A stretch of 64,000 bases of DNA from NCBI GenBank assembly GCA_965211645.1, contig OZ242947.1:2728001-2792000 (forward strand). The letters are read 5' to 3'. Of this stretch, positions 42,738 through 51,565 are shown in pieces (the stretch's first letter is position 1; each line of letters begins with the position of its first letter). The notes under the pieces are model-generated. The model was given only the letters and a program-made list of their open reading frames with translations, was not told where the DNA came from and made no database searches. Source of the DNA: Bin94 sp965211645. Lineage in GTDB: Bacteria; Gemmatimonadota; Gemmatimonadetes; Longimicrobiales; Gaopeijiaceae. Position numbers and translations under genes: made by a program.

Positions 42738-43907
42738 TCAAAAGATGTTGGCCTCCACCGCCACACCCGCCTCCTCGAACCTTCCGTGGCGGAAGGCGTT
42801 CACGTCAAGGGTGTGCGAGTGTCCGTCGGCGATCAGCTCGGAGACCGCCAGCCCGGTCGCCGGCGCATGCATGATCCCGTGTCCCGAGAACCCGCAGGCG
42901 TCCACCCACCGGCCGGCTCCCGGATTGTAGCCGATCACCGGGTTGTTGTCGGGTGTGACGCCGTAGTATCCCCACCAGCTGCCCTGCCGGTCCACCCCGA
43001 GGTCCACCCACCACGGATACCGGTCGACGCCGGCCAGCAGCACCTGCTCCAGCCAGCTCCAATCGACCCCCTCGGTGAAGCCGTCGTCGGCGTGGGTGTC
43101 CATGCCGAAGAGGATCCTGTCGCCCTCGCTCCGCAGGTACACGCCCGTGCCGAGATCGATCGTGAGCGGGTAGACGCGCTCGTCGGCGATCGGCGCGCTC
43201 AGGAAGATCTGGATGCGCTTCGGCCTGACCGGGATTTCGAGCCCGGCGAGGCGCGCGATGAGCCCCGACCAGGTCCCCGCTGCGTTGACGAGGTATCCGC
43301 AGGAGAAGGTTCGAGTTCCCGTCTCGACCCGCCATCCGTCGCCCTCGGGACGGACACCGGTCACGGCCTCCCGCAGATGGTATTGCACCCCCGCCCGGCG
43401 ACCCATCGCAACCCACGCGTGCGTCGCCATGTGCGGATCGATCACCCCGTCCCAGGGGCCGTACGTCACCCCGGCGAGCCCGCCCGTGTCCATGGGGACG
43501 TACCGCGTCGCGTCTTCCGGCGCGAGCACCTCGACGGGTGCGCCCATGCTCCGCTGCAGCGCGACCGAGGCCAGGTGGTCGTCCCAGCGCTCGGGCGGGA
43601 CCAGCAGCAGGTAGCCGATGTCGCGGTACCCGACCTCGAAGCCGTGCCGCTCGCGGAAGGTGCGGTAGATCGGCAGCGAGTACATCGACAGCGCGATGTT
43701 GGGCGCCGTGGTGAACTGGACGCGGACGCCCGCGGCGCTCCTCCCGGTGGACCCGAGCGCGGGGGCGGCCTCGCGTTCCAGGACGGCGACCGACAGGCCG
43801 CGTTGGGCCAGGTGCCAGGCGCAGGAAGCCCCCACGATGCCCGCGCCGATGACGACGGCGTCGGCGGTGTGGGTGGCCGCGGCCCCGTCCACGATCGGGG
43901 GGCTCAC
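42738..43907 (-). CDS. FAD-dependent amine oxidoreductase (DAO family)
   Basis: A 389-residue flavoprotein with the dinucleotide-binding motif VVIGAGIVGASCAWHLAQRG and family features VNAAGTWSG, YGVTPDNNPVIGY and ACGFSGHGIMHAPATG. These match sarcosine oxidase-beta/dimethylglycine-type DAO enzymes, which oxidise secondary amines or amino acids. GTG 43907 is a plausible start (43892 is an alternative); the open frame continues into the upstream gene. The substrate is unknown. Confidence 0.8.
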   Translation of the reverse strand: MSPPIVDGAAATHTADAVVIGAGIVGASCAWHLAQRGLSVAVLEREAAPALGSTGRSAAGVRVQFTTAPNIALSMYSLPIYRTFRERHGFEVGYRDIGYLLLVPPERWDDHLASVALQRSMGAPVEVLAPEDATRYVPMDTGGLAGVTYGPWDGVIDPHMATHAWVAMGRRAGVQYHLREAVTGVRPEGDGWRVETGTRTFSCGYLVNAAGTWSGLIARLAGLEIPVRPKRIQIFLSAPIADERVYPLTIDLGTGVYLRSEGDRILFGMDTHADDGFTEGVDWSWLEQVLLAGVDRYPWWVDLGVDRQGSWWGYYGVTPDNNPVIGYNPGAGRWVDACGFSGHGIMHAPATGLAVSELIADGHSHTLDVNAFRHGRFEEAGVAVEANIF

Positions 43908-44020
43908 CGGGTTGCGGGGGGTCTTTCGCGACCGCCGCGGGCGCGCCGCGGGGCCGCGTGCATGTGGCGGACTGTCAAAACGACTCCATGGCGGACCGTA
44001 CGCGGAGGAGGAGCCCGCGC

Positions 44021-45556
44021 CTACCCTTCCCGCCTGGTGAACGCGATGCTCCCCTCGATCTCCGCGTGCAGCACGGCGGCCGTTCCGTCCGTCCCGATCT
44101 CGAAGCGCAGGAACTCCTCGCTGCCGGCGCCGCCTCCCCAGCTCACCCGGAAGGTGTCGTAGTGCCAGTGCTCCAGAGAGCCCTCGAAGCCGGCGCCGAA
44201 GGTGGCGCTCAGCACCCCGCCGTCCTCGGTCACGGTGATCTCGCCGTACATGTCGTTGGCGTAGGTGCCGGCGTATTCGGCGACGGGCAGCGTTGTCGAG
44301 GTGCCCTCCGCGCGGCTCTCTTCGGCCTCCCTGGCGGCGGTGCGCTGCTGTTCCTGGACCTCGTCCATCGCCTTCAGCATCATCTCGTTCCAGGGCAGGC
44401 CCTCGCCGCCCTCGATCCGGTCGATGATCCGGTGTGCCAGGGCGGAGCTGAAGGCGTTTGCGCCGCTCAGGTTGGACAGGATGACCATCCCGTAACCGCG
44501 TCCGGGGACGAATCCGACAAAGGCGGTCATTCCGTCGATGTTGCCGCCGTGCGAGATCATGGTGACGTCCCGGTAGCTGCTGAGGAACCAGCCCAGCCCG
44601 TAGGTCAGGAAGTCGGACTCCGGCCAGACCAGCCCCCAGGTGCCCTCCTTGCGGATGAGCATCTGGCTGGTGTGGGTCTCCCCAATGGCTTCCTCGGAGA
44701 TCAGCCGCTCGCCCTCGAATTCCCCGCGGCCGAGCTGCAGCCGGATCCACTGGGCCATCTGCAGCGCGCTGGAGTTGATCGAGCCGGCGGGCCCCGCGTT
44801 GTCGATGTTGCGGTAGGGGATGGCGGTCACGTCGCCGTCGAGCGACGGGTTGTGCGGCGTGGCAACGTTGTCTAGCCGGTTGAGCGCCTCGACCGATGTG
44901 TTGCTGCGCGTCATGCCCAGCGGCCGGAAGATGCGCGAGGCCACGAAGTCGTCCCAGCTCATCCCGGAGGCGTTCTCGATGACCTCGCCGGCCGCGATCC
45001 AGGTCGTGTTGTTGTACTGGAAGGTCGAGCGCAGCGGGAAGGTCACCGGCTGGTGCCTGACCTGCTCGAGGACCTCTTCGCGGCTGCGGCCGCTCGCGTA
45101 CCACAGGCGGTCGCCGCGCATCAGTCCGGAGTTGTGGCTCATCAGGTCGCGCACGCGCAGGTCGCGGGTGATGTACGGATCGCTGAGCTGGAAGATGGGC
45201 ACGTGATCGACGATGGGGTCGTCCCAGCCGACCTTGCCCTCGTCCACGAGCATGGCGACGGCGGCGGCGGTGAAGGCCTTCGAGGTGGACCCCACCGCAA
45301 AGATCGTGTGCTCGTCGACCGGATCCGTGCCACCGAGTTCCCTGACGCCGAAGCCCTGCGCGAAGGTGATCTCGTCGTCCTGGATCACGACGACCGCGGC
45401 GCCGGGGATGCCCCAGTCACCGATCATCCGCTCGATTTCGGCGTCGAGCCCCTCGAGTCCCTGCTGGGCGCCCGCGGCCGGAGCGAAGACGAACGCGAGC
45501 AGCAGCGCTACGACAAAAGCGAATCCGGATCCTCTCGTACGCTCGTGAAGAATCAT
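44021..45556 (-). CDS. Serine beta-lactamase-like hydrolase, secreted
   Basis: A 511-residue protein with a signal peptide (FVVALLLAFVFAPAAGAQ) and the class C/penicillin-binding-like fold: catalytic STSK (S-x-x-K) near residue 86, YNN as the Y-x-N motif, and LMSHNSGL and YGLGWFLSS segments. A C-terminal DUF3471-like beta domain follows (about 400-511). Such enzymes hydrolyse peptides, esters or D-amino-acid amides more often than beta-lactams. ATG 45556 follows GGGAGAAGAAAC. It is co-directional with the GntR gene (26-bp gap). Confidence 0.8.
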   Translation of the reverse strand: MILHERTRGSGFAFVVALLLAFVFAPAAGAQQGLEGLDAEIERMIGDWGIPGAAVVVIQDDEITFAQGFGVRELGGTDPVDEHTIFAVGSTSKAFTAAAVAMLVDEGKVGWDDPIVDHVPIFQLSDPYITRDLRVRDLMSHNSGLMRGDRLWYASGRSREEVLEQVRHQPVTFPLRSTFQYNNTTWIAAGEVIENASGMSWDDFVASRIFRPLGMTRSNTSVEALNRLDNVATPHNPSLDGDVTAIPYRNIDNAGPAGSINSSALQMAQWIRLQLGRGEFEGERLISEEAIGETHTSQMLIRKEGTWGLVWPESDFLTYGLGWFLSSYRDVTMISHGGNIDGMTAFVGFVPGRGYGMVILSNLSGANAFSSALAHRIIDRIEGGEGLPWNEMMLKAMDEVQEQQRTAAREAEESRAEGTSTTLPVAEYAGTYANDMYGEITVTEDGGVLSATFGAGFEGSLEHWHYDTFRVSWGGGAGSEEFLRFEIGTDGTAAVLHAEIEGSIAFTRREG

Positions 45557-45582
45557 GTTTCTTCTCCCGGGCACGGCGTGCC

Positions 45583-46281
45583 CTACCAGCTTCCCAGTTC
45601 GCCGTACTGCGCGATGACTTCGGCCAGCCGTTCGGCGGCGTTGCGCCAGTTCGTGCGCACGGCCAGCTGCGCGGCATCGGCGTCACCCGCCTCGATCGTA
45701 TCCACGATCTTCTGGTGTTCCGCAACGGAAACGGCGATCTGGTCGAGAAGCGCCTCGATGTAGAGCCGCGTATACCGCTCGGCCTGGGGCTTGATCGAAT
45801 CATGCAGGGCCAGCAGGCGGGATCCGCCCCCGCCCTCCACGTAGGCACGGTGGAACCGGTTGTCGATCCGGTGGATGCGGTCGCGGGAAGGACGCTGTTT
45901 CCGTGCTTCGGCGAGGATCTCGACGTTGAGAGCGTTCAGCTCCTTGACCAAAGAGGTGCGGTCGCGCAGAGCGGCTGCCCGCCACGCGGACAGGCCCTCC
46001 ATCTCGGCGACTATGTGAAAGAGTTCACGAGCGTCGTCCTGGGTGAGCGGTGACACGTACGGACGACTCTGGCGCCCGATGCCCGGGTCCGAGATGTAGC
46101 CTTCCTGCATCAGGCGCTGCAGCGCGCTTCTGATCGGGGTGCGGCTGAGCCCCAGCCGGTCGGCGATCTCGGTCTCGATCAGGCGGGACCCCGGGGCAAG
46201 GCGTCCGAGGACGATCAGCTCGCGCAGGTGCTCGTAGGCCTGCGTTCCACGGTCTATGTTCAGTGTCTTTGCGGCTGTCAT
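45583..46281 (-). CDS. GntR family regulator (FadR/FCD subfamily)
   Basis: A 232-residue repressor-type protein: an N-terminal winged helix (AYEHLRELIVLGRLAPGSRLIETEIADRLGLSRTPIRSAL shows the GntR signature; only key parts are cited) and a C-terminal all-helical FCD ligand domain with metal-site residues in D-x3-FHRAY and EHQKIVDTIEAGD. It probably controls the downstream hydrolase and oxidase genes and perhaps the divergent acetyltransferase. ATG 46281 fits the first conserved residues. Confidence 0.8.
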   Translation of the reverse strand: MTAAKTLNIDRGTQAYEHLRELIVLGRLAPGSRLIETEIADRLGLSRTPIRSALQRLMQEGYISDPGIGRQSRPYVSPLTQDDARELFHIVAEMEGLSAWRAAALRDRTSLVKELNALNVEILAEARKQRPSRDRIHRIDNRFHRAYVEGGGGSRLLALHDSIKPQAERYTRLYIEALLDQIAVSVAEHQKIVDTIEAGDADAAQLAVRTNWRNAAERLAEVIAQYGELGSW

Positions 46282-46430
46282 TGATTCTCCACCAAATGCG
46301 GCGAAACCATTGCGTGTCCGGCCCCGCCTGTCGATTCTGTTGCGGCGTCGCCGATCCCCTCGGTGCGAGACGGATCGACCCAAACCTTGAAATGTAACAC
46401 AGAATGTATCGCAGTTCTGTCGATAAATCC

Positions 46431-46448
46431 GTATACCTTGCGGTATCC
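46431..46448. promoter_or_regulatory. Possible GntR operator
   Basis: GTATACC-TTGC-GGTATCC is an imperfect inverted repeat in the gap between the divergent GntR and GNAT genes, 18 bp before the latter. Position and form fit a GntR site; there is no further support. Confidence 0.3.
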
Positions 46449-46465
46449 CGGTTTCAGGGCGTAGC

Positions 46466-47365
46466 ATGACCGTACTGAAGTCGCCGATGAACAGTCCCGT
46501 TTCCCGGAGTGTCATGGCTGCTCCTCCAACTCCCGCCCGCGACCCGTCGGCGACCGCACCGGCTGCACCGGCCGGGATCGAGATCCGGCCCGTCAGAACG
46601 CGCGGCGAATACGACGCCTGCGTAGAGCTGCAGCGGGAAACCTGGGGCCACGGCTTCTCCGAGGTCGTGCCGGTGAGCATGATGCAGATCACCGCCAAGA
46701 TGAGCGGGGTGGTGACCGGCGCCTTCGGGCCCGGGGGAGAACTCCAGGGTCTCGTCTACGGGGTGACCGGCGTCCGGCGGGGAGAGCTGGCCCACTGGTC
46801 GCACATGCTGGCCGTGCGCCCGGAGGTCCGCAACCAGGGGATCGGCAAGCGCCTCAAACTGGCGCAGCGGGAGGAGCTGCGAGCCGCGGGCGTGGTCACC
46901 ATGTACTGGACCTTCGACCCGCTCGTCGCCCGCAACGCGCACCTCAACCTCAACCTGCTGGGCGCGAGGGTGGACGAGTTCGTGCCGGACATGTACGGCG
47001 ATTCGGACAGCGAGCTCCACCAGTTGGGCACCGACAGGTTTATCGTCAAGTGGGACCTGCGTGGCGGCGCGGAGGCAGCGGCAGGAGCGCGCGCCACGGG
47101 AGCGGCGCCGGGCAGGGCCGAGCCGTGCGCGGTGGTGCGGCCGGGTGAAAGCGAGCCGCTGCTCAAAGAGGACGTGGACATCGTAGAGGTGTTGATTCCC
47201 AAGGACATCGAGACCATCGAGGCGCAGTGCTTCGACGAGGCGGTCGGGTGGCGCCGTTCGACGCGGCACGCGTTCTCTCGCCTGCTGACCGGTCCCTTCG
47301 ATGTCACCCAGTTCATCGCGGGAGAGGAGCACGGCCGGTACGTGGTCTCCCGCATCGCCGGATAG
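46466..47365 (+). CDS. GNAT family N-acetyltransferase
   Basis: A 299-residue protein. The central part has the acetyl-CoA-binding motif of GNAT enzymes (SHMLAVRPEVRNQGIGKRLKLAQRE; R-x-x-G-x-G/A as RNQGIG) flanked by EIRPVRTRGEYDACVELQ and MYWTFDPLVARNAHLNLNLLG. The latter resembles the predicted GNAT group COG3375. The substrate is unknown. ATG 46466 is used; in-frame ATGs at 46487 and 46514 are alternatives. The S9 peptidase gene follows after 4 bp. Confidence 0.7.
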   Translation: MTVLKSPMNSPVSRSVMAAPPTPARDPSATAPAAPAGIEIRPVRTRGEYDACVELQRETWGHGFSEVVPVSMMQITAKMSGVVTGAFGPGGELQGLVYGVTGVRRGELAHWSHMLAVRPEVRNQGIGKRLKLAQREELRAAGVVTMYWTFDPLVARNAHLNLNLLGARVDEFVPDMYGDSDSELHQLGTDRFIVKWDLRGGAEAAAGARATGAAPGRAEPCAVVRPGESEPLLKEDVDIVEVLIPKDIETIEAQCFDEAVGWRRSTRHAFSRLLTGPFDVTQFIAGEEHGRYVVSRIAG

Positions 47366-47369
47366 TGTG

Positions 47370-49430
47370 ATGAAGAGATTCCCGATTCTTGCGTCGGCCG
47401 CGCTGGCGCTGACGACCCCCGTTGCCCTGGACGCCCAGCAGGGCATGGACGTGCTCACCGCCGAGGACGTCTTCGACCTCGAATTCGTGAGCGATCCGCA
47501 GATCTCGCCCGACGGCTCGCAGATCGTCTTCGTGCGCCAGTGGTCGGACCCGCAGACCGACCGCAACTTCTCGAACCTGTGGATCATGGATCGCGGCGGC
47601 TCGGACCTGCGTCCGCTGACCTCGGGCAAGCAGTCGGACAGCTGGCCCCGGTGGTCTCCGGACGGCGGCCGGCTCCTCTACATATCCGACATGACGGGGT
47701 CCTCGCAGCTGCACACGCGGTGGATGGACACCGGGGCCACGAACCGGATCACCAACCTGGTCGAAGGGCCGCGGGTACCGGCGTGGTCGCCCGACGGCAG
47801 CCGGATCGTCTTCTCGTCCTTCGTGCCGGAGGCGGGCATGCAGCTGATCTCCATGCCGGACCCGCCCGAGGGCGCGGAGTGGGCCGAGCCGGCGCGGGTG
47901 ATCCACGAACTGGTTCACCGCTTCGACGGCGCCGGGGACCTGGAGCACGGGTTCACGCACCTGTTCGTGATGCCGTCCGAGGGGGGGACGCCGCGGCAGA
48001 TCACCAGCGGCGACTTTCACCACGGAGGATATGTGGGACGCTCGGGGAGGGGTCGGCCAGTGTGGTCGCCCGACGGCGAGTCGGTGCTCATCGAGGCGAA
48101 CCGGCACCCGGACTGGGAACTCGAGGACCGCAACACGGAGATCTACGAGGTGTCGCTTGGCGGCGAGATCCGGGCGCTGACCGACCGCAAGGGGCCCGAC
48201 GGGGGCGTCGCGGTGTCACCCGACGGCCGCTGGATCGCGTACACCGGCTACGACGACCGCTACCAGGGCTACCAGGTGACCGGGCTTTACATGGCGAACC
48301 GCGATGGCTCGGGCGCGCGCCAGGTGGCGGCGCAGCTGGACCGGAGCGTGGGCGGGCTCGCATGGTCGCCGGATTCGGGACGCCTCTACTTCTCCTACGC
48401 CGACATGGGCAACACGAAGATCGCGTACGTCGAGCCCGGCACCGACGAGGTGCACGTCGTGGCCGAGGACATGGGCGGGAGCGGGTCGGCGTACGGGGGC
48501 GGGAGCTTCTCGGTGGGTCCGCGCGGGACCTTCGCCTACACGGTGTCGACGCCGACGATGCTCAGCGAGGTGGCGGTGGGGGCCGACCGGGGGGTGCGGG
48601 TGCTCACGGGGGTCAACGACGATGTCCTCGCGCACAAGACCCTCGGCGAGGTGGAGGAGCTGTGGTGGCCCTCTTCCCACGACGGCCTCGACATCCATGG
48701 ATGGATCATCAAGCCGCCGGGGTTCGATCCGTCGCGGCGCTATCCGCTGATCCTGGAGATCCACGGCGGGCCGTTCGCCAACTACGGCGACAGATTCGAC
48801 ATAGAGAAGCAGTCGATGGCTTCCGCAGGCTACGTCGTGCTCTATACCAACCCGAGGGGGAGCACCTCGTACGGCGAGGAATTCGGCAACCTCATCCACC
48901 ACGCCTACCCCGGCAACGACTTCTACGACCTGGACTCGGGCGTGGACGCGGCGATCGAACTCGGGTACGTGGACCCGGAGCAGCTTTACATAACCGGCGG
49001 GAGCGGGGGCGGCGTGCTCTCGTCGTGGTCGATCGGGAAGACCGACCGCTACAACGCGGCGGCAGTGCTGTATCCGGTGATCAACTGGTACAGCTTCGCG
49101 GTCAGCTCGGACATCCCGATCACGGTGGCGAAGTACTGGTTCCGGGCGATGCCGTGGGAGGACCCCGAGCACTACATGGAGCGCTCGTCGATCTCGCTGG
49201 TCGGCAACGTGACCACGCCGACGATGGTCCTGACCGGGGTGGAGGACTACCGCACGCCGATGTCGGAATCGGACCAGTACTTCCAGGCGCTGAAGCTGAA
49301 GGGGGTCGAGGCGGTGCTGGTTAAGGTGCCGGGGGAGCCGCACGGGATCCGGGTCCGGCCGAGCCACTTCATGCAGAAGATCAAGTACATCGTGGGGTGG
49401 TTCGACCGGTATCGGGGGATGGCGAGCTGA
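47370..49430 (+). CDS. S9 family prolyl oligopeptidase-like peptidase, secreted
   Basis: A 686-residue exported peptidase with a signal peptide (ILASAALALTTPVALDAQ). The N-terminal beta-propeller of TolB/PD40-like repeats is visible in recurring SPDG motifs (DPQISPDGSQIVF, PRWSPDGGRLLY, PAWSPDGSRIVF). The C-terminal alpha/beta hydrolase shows EIHGGPFANYG, the nucleophile Ser in TGGSGGG, an Asp in VLTGVEDYRTP and a His in GEPHGIR. It is expected to cleave short peptides in the periplasm or outside. The nucleophile elbow is GGSGGG rather than the more common GGSYGG. Confidence 0.85.
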   Translation: MKRFPILASAALALTTPVALDAQQGMDVLTAEDVFDLEFVSDPQISPDGSQIVFVRQWSDPQTDRNFSNLWIMDRGGSDLRPLTSGKQSDSWPRWSPDGGRLLYISDMTGSSQLHTRWMDTGATNRITNLVEGPRVPAWSPDGSRIVFSSFVPEAGMQLISMPDPPEGAEWAEPARVIHELVHRFDGAGDLEHGFTHLFVMPSEGGTPRQITSGDFHHGGYVGRSGRGRPVWSPDGESVLIEANRHPDWELEDRNTEIYEVSLGGEIRALTDRKGPDGGVAVSPDGRWIAYTGYDDRYQGYQVTGLYMANRDGSGARQVAAQLDRSVGGLAWSPDSGRLYFSYADMGNTKIAYVEPGTDEVHVVAEDMGGSGSAYGGGSFSVGPRGTFAYTVSTPTMLSEVAVGADRGVRVLTGVNDDVLAHKTLGEVEELWWPSSHDGLDIHGWIIKPPGFDPSRRYPLILEIHGGPFANYGDRFDIEKQSMASAGYVVLYTNPRGSTSYGEEFGNLIHHAYPGNDFYDLDSGVDAAIELGYVDPEQLYITGGSGGGVLSSWSIGKTDRYNAAAVLYPVINWYSFAVSSDIPITVAKYWFRAMPWEDPEHYMERSSISLVGNVTTPTMVLTGVEDYRTPMSESDQYFQALKLKGVEAVLVKVPGEPHGIRVRPSHFMQKIKYIVGWFDRYRGMAS

Positions 49431-49515
49431 GAGGGTTCCCGGCCGCATCCCGCTGATGCACTCTGGGCGAGCGTCCGTTTATCCTTGGCTTGCTCTTTCT
49501 TCGATCAGATATTAG

Positions 49516-49534
49516 ACTAGTTTAGTGAACTAGT
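49516..49534. promoter_or_regulatory. Operator of the first toxin-antitoxin pair
   Basis: Perfect inverted repeat ACTAGTT-TAGTG-AACTAGT, 27 bp before the antitoxin ATG. Its position suits autoregulation by the antitoxin complex. The AT-rich stretch around it stands out from the GC-rich background. Confidence 0.6.
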
Positions 49535-49561
49535 TGAGTTTTTCTTCTGTGGGGGGAATCC

Positions 49562-49801
49562 ATGGTCACGGTCGGCGCATTCGATGCGAAGACACACCTT
49601 TCGTCGCTGCTCAAGAAGGTAGAGCAGGGCGAGGAGGTGCTGATCACAAGACGCGGCATACCGGTTGCGAGGCTCGTTCCGGCCGAAGAGGCGGATCGCC
49701 GGGATGTCGCTGATGCGATTCGGGAACTCCGTTCGATCCGTGAAGGCGTCTCGCTTGGCGACCTGCACTGGAGAGATCTGCGGGACTCGGGGCGACCGTG
49801 A
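49562..49801 (+). CDS. Phd/YefM-type antitoxin
   Basis: A 79-residue protein beginning with the Phd-like fold VTVGAFDAKTHLSSLLKKVEQGEEVLITRRGIPVARLVP, recognised by its A-K-x-x-L-S-x-L-L and ITRRGxPVARL pattern. The C-terminal tail would neutralise the toxin. GGGGGG precedes the ATG by five bases. The next gene overlaps by 4 bp. Confidence 0.8.
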   Translation: MVTVGAFDAKTHLSSLLKKVEQGEEVLITRRGIPVARLVPAEEADRRDVADAIRELRSIREGVSLGDLHWRDLRDSGRP

Positions 49802-50247
49802 GGGGGTTCGTCCTCGATTGCTCGGTTGCGGCTACATGGCTGTTCCCCGATCAGGGGACGCCCGAGACGGAAGCTTTGCTCGACCGGCTGAGAACGGAAG
49901 GAGCTCTGGTCCCCGGCATCTGGCATCTGGAAATCGGCAACGTCCTGGCGCGAGCTGAACGGATGAAGCGCATTGCCAAATCGAAGGTCGCGGCCTATCT
50001 CCATCTTCTGCAAAGGCTGGCGATCGTCACCGATACCGAGACCGATGAGCGCGCACTGCGAGAAACGCTGATGTTGGCCCGCGAGTGCGGCCTCAGCACA
50101 TACGACGCCGCTTACCTCGAGCTGGCCATGAGGCGAGGTGTCCAGCTTGCGACGCTGGATCATGCGCTGATTCGCGCAGCCAGGTTCATGCAGGTGGAAA
50201 CTGTCCCGAAAACAGCACTGCGAGTGCACGAGAAGCCACATGAGTAG
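49798..50247 (+). CDS. vapC: VapC-type PIN-domain toxin
   Basis: A 149-residue PIN-domain ribonuclease. Acidic residues of the active site are seen in VLDCSVAATWLF (Asp7), the Glu of WHLEIGNVL, LSTYDAAYLELA (Asp) and LATLDHAL. GTG 49798 overlaps the antitoxin stop. It probably cleaves tRNA or rRNA when released. Its last bases contain the start codon of the dipeptidase gene. Confidence 0.8.
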   Translation: MRGFVLDCSVAATWLFPDQGTPETEALLDRLRTEGALVPGIWHLEIGNVLARAERMKRIAKSKVAAYLHLLQRLAIVTDTETDERALRETLMLARECGLSTYDAAYLELAMRRGVQLATLDHALIRAARFMQVETVPKTALRVHEKPHE

Positions 50248-51460
50248 AGATCGCGCAACATCGAGCCGGGCGGGTCCCATAACCCGCAGAACCGTCCTGA
50301 GAGCTGCTGCGGGGGCCGCCGGGCTCACCGTTGCCGCACCGTTCCTCAACCGGGGCCGTGTCACTCTGCGCGCCTCCGGCCCGGGCCGCCGCGTGGGCCC
50401 GCCCCAGGAATACTCCACCCGCTGCGTCGACCTGGTCACCGGCTCGCTCGTGATCGACATGCTCTCGCCGCTGGCCATTTCGTCGTCGGTGCGGCAGCGG
50501 TGGGGGTCCGACCTCTCCGGAATGACCGCGGCGGAGGAGCAGGAGTTCCGCGACTCCGAGATCGACGTCTTCCACATCGCGGTGGGAATCGGGGGCCGCG
50601 ACTTCGCCGACCAGTACCGCAACACCCTGCTCTTCGTGGCGGGCTACAACGCGATGATCGCGGCCCGGCCCGACCTCTTCGTGCGCATCGACTCCGCCGC
50701 GGATCTGGCGAGCGTGCACGGCTCCGGGCGCGTGGGCATCCTGATCGGCACCCAGACCTCGTCGCACTTCCACAGCCCCGACGACGTGAACCTCTTCCAC
50801 GGGCTCGGGCAGCGCGTGTCGCAGCTCACCTACAACGAGCGGAACATGATCGGCAACGGTGCCACCGAACGGATCGACGGCGGCATCTCGGACTTCGGGG
50901 TCACGATCGTGGAGCGGATGAACGAGGTCGGGATGGCGGTCGACGTCTCGCACTGCGGTGACCGGACCACGCTCGACGCCTGCGAGGTCTCGTCGCGACC
51001 CGTCCTCCTGACGCACTCGAACAGCCGGGAGCTGTCGGGCGGCCACCCGCGCACGAAGACCGACGAGGCGATCCGGGCGATGGCTGCGACCGGCGGGGTC
51101 ATGGGGATCACCGGCGTGCGCATGTTCGTGCTCGACCGCGAGCCGACCACGCTCGTGGACTTCTTCGACCACTACGACCACGTGCGCGACCTGGTGGGCG
51201 TGGAGCACCTCGGGATCGGCAGCGACATCGACCTGCACGGCTACGACGACCTGCCCACCGACGAGTACGAGCGGCTCAAGGCCGCATACAAGGGCTCGTA
51301 CGCCTTCCGCGAGAAGATCGACATCGAGGGTGTGGACCACCCGAAGCGCGTGTTCGACCTGACCGAGGGGCTGATCGAGCGCGGCTATACCGATGATCAC
51401 ATACGCGGGATTCTGGGCGGAAACTTCCAGCGGGTGCTGGGTGAGATCTGGGAGGGGTGA
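50240..51460 (+). CDS. Membrane dipeptidase-like M19 peptidase, Tat-exported
   Basis: A 406-residue protein with a twin-arginine signal (ITRRTVLRAAAGAAGLTVAAP) and the M19 renal-dipeptidase fold: VIDMLSPL at the first metal site, LIGTQTSSHF, LTYNERN, AVDVSHCG (metal His), VLLTHSNSR, and GSDIDLHG. Members are zinc enzymes that cleave dipeptides, often with D-residues. The usual first H-x-D site reads D-M-L here, so metal binding at that site needs care. The start lies inside vapC (8-bp overlap). Confidence 0.75.
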   Translation: MSRDRATSSRAGPITRRTVLRAAAGAAGLTVAAPFLNRGRVTLRASGPGRRVGPPQEYSTRCVDLVTGSLVIDMLSPLAISSSVRQRWGSDLSGMTAAEEQEFRDSEIDVFHIAVGIGGRDFADQYRNTLLFVAGYNAMIAARPDLFVRIDSAADLASVHGSGRVGILIGTQTSSHFHSPDDVNLFHGLGQRVSQLTYNERNMIGNGATERIDGGISDFGVTIVERMNEVGMAVDVSHCGDRTTLDACEVSSRPVLLTHSNSRELSGGHPRTKTDEAIRAMAATGGVMGITGVRMFVLDREPTTLVDFFDHYDHVRDLVGVEHLGIGSDIDLHGYDDLPTDEYERLKAAYKGSYAFREKIDIEGVDHPKRVFDLTEGLIERGYTDDHIRGILGGNFQRVLGEIWEG

Positions 51461-51526
51461 GGGGGTCGTCCGCGTGTTCGACTCGCGACCATCCGCGTGC
51501 GACCCGCGGTCCGAAGAACGGGAGAA

Positions 51527-51565
51527 TGTAAATTGCACTTTACAAAATGTAAATCAGGGTTGACA
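51527..51565. promoter_or_regulatory. Composite operator upstream of the amidohydrolase pair
   Basis: TGTAA (51527), N8, TTACA (51540), AAA, TGTAA (51548), N8, TGACA (51561). Best match to the consensus of the five sites. It covers most of the 100-bp gap after the dipeptidase gene. Confidence 0.6.

Noticed and set aside
46388..46415. Sixth composite operator near TGTAA at 46394
   Set aside because: After TGTAA-N8 the sequence reads GTATC, and the second palindrome is missing.
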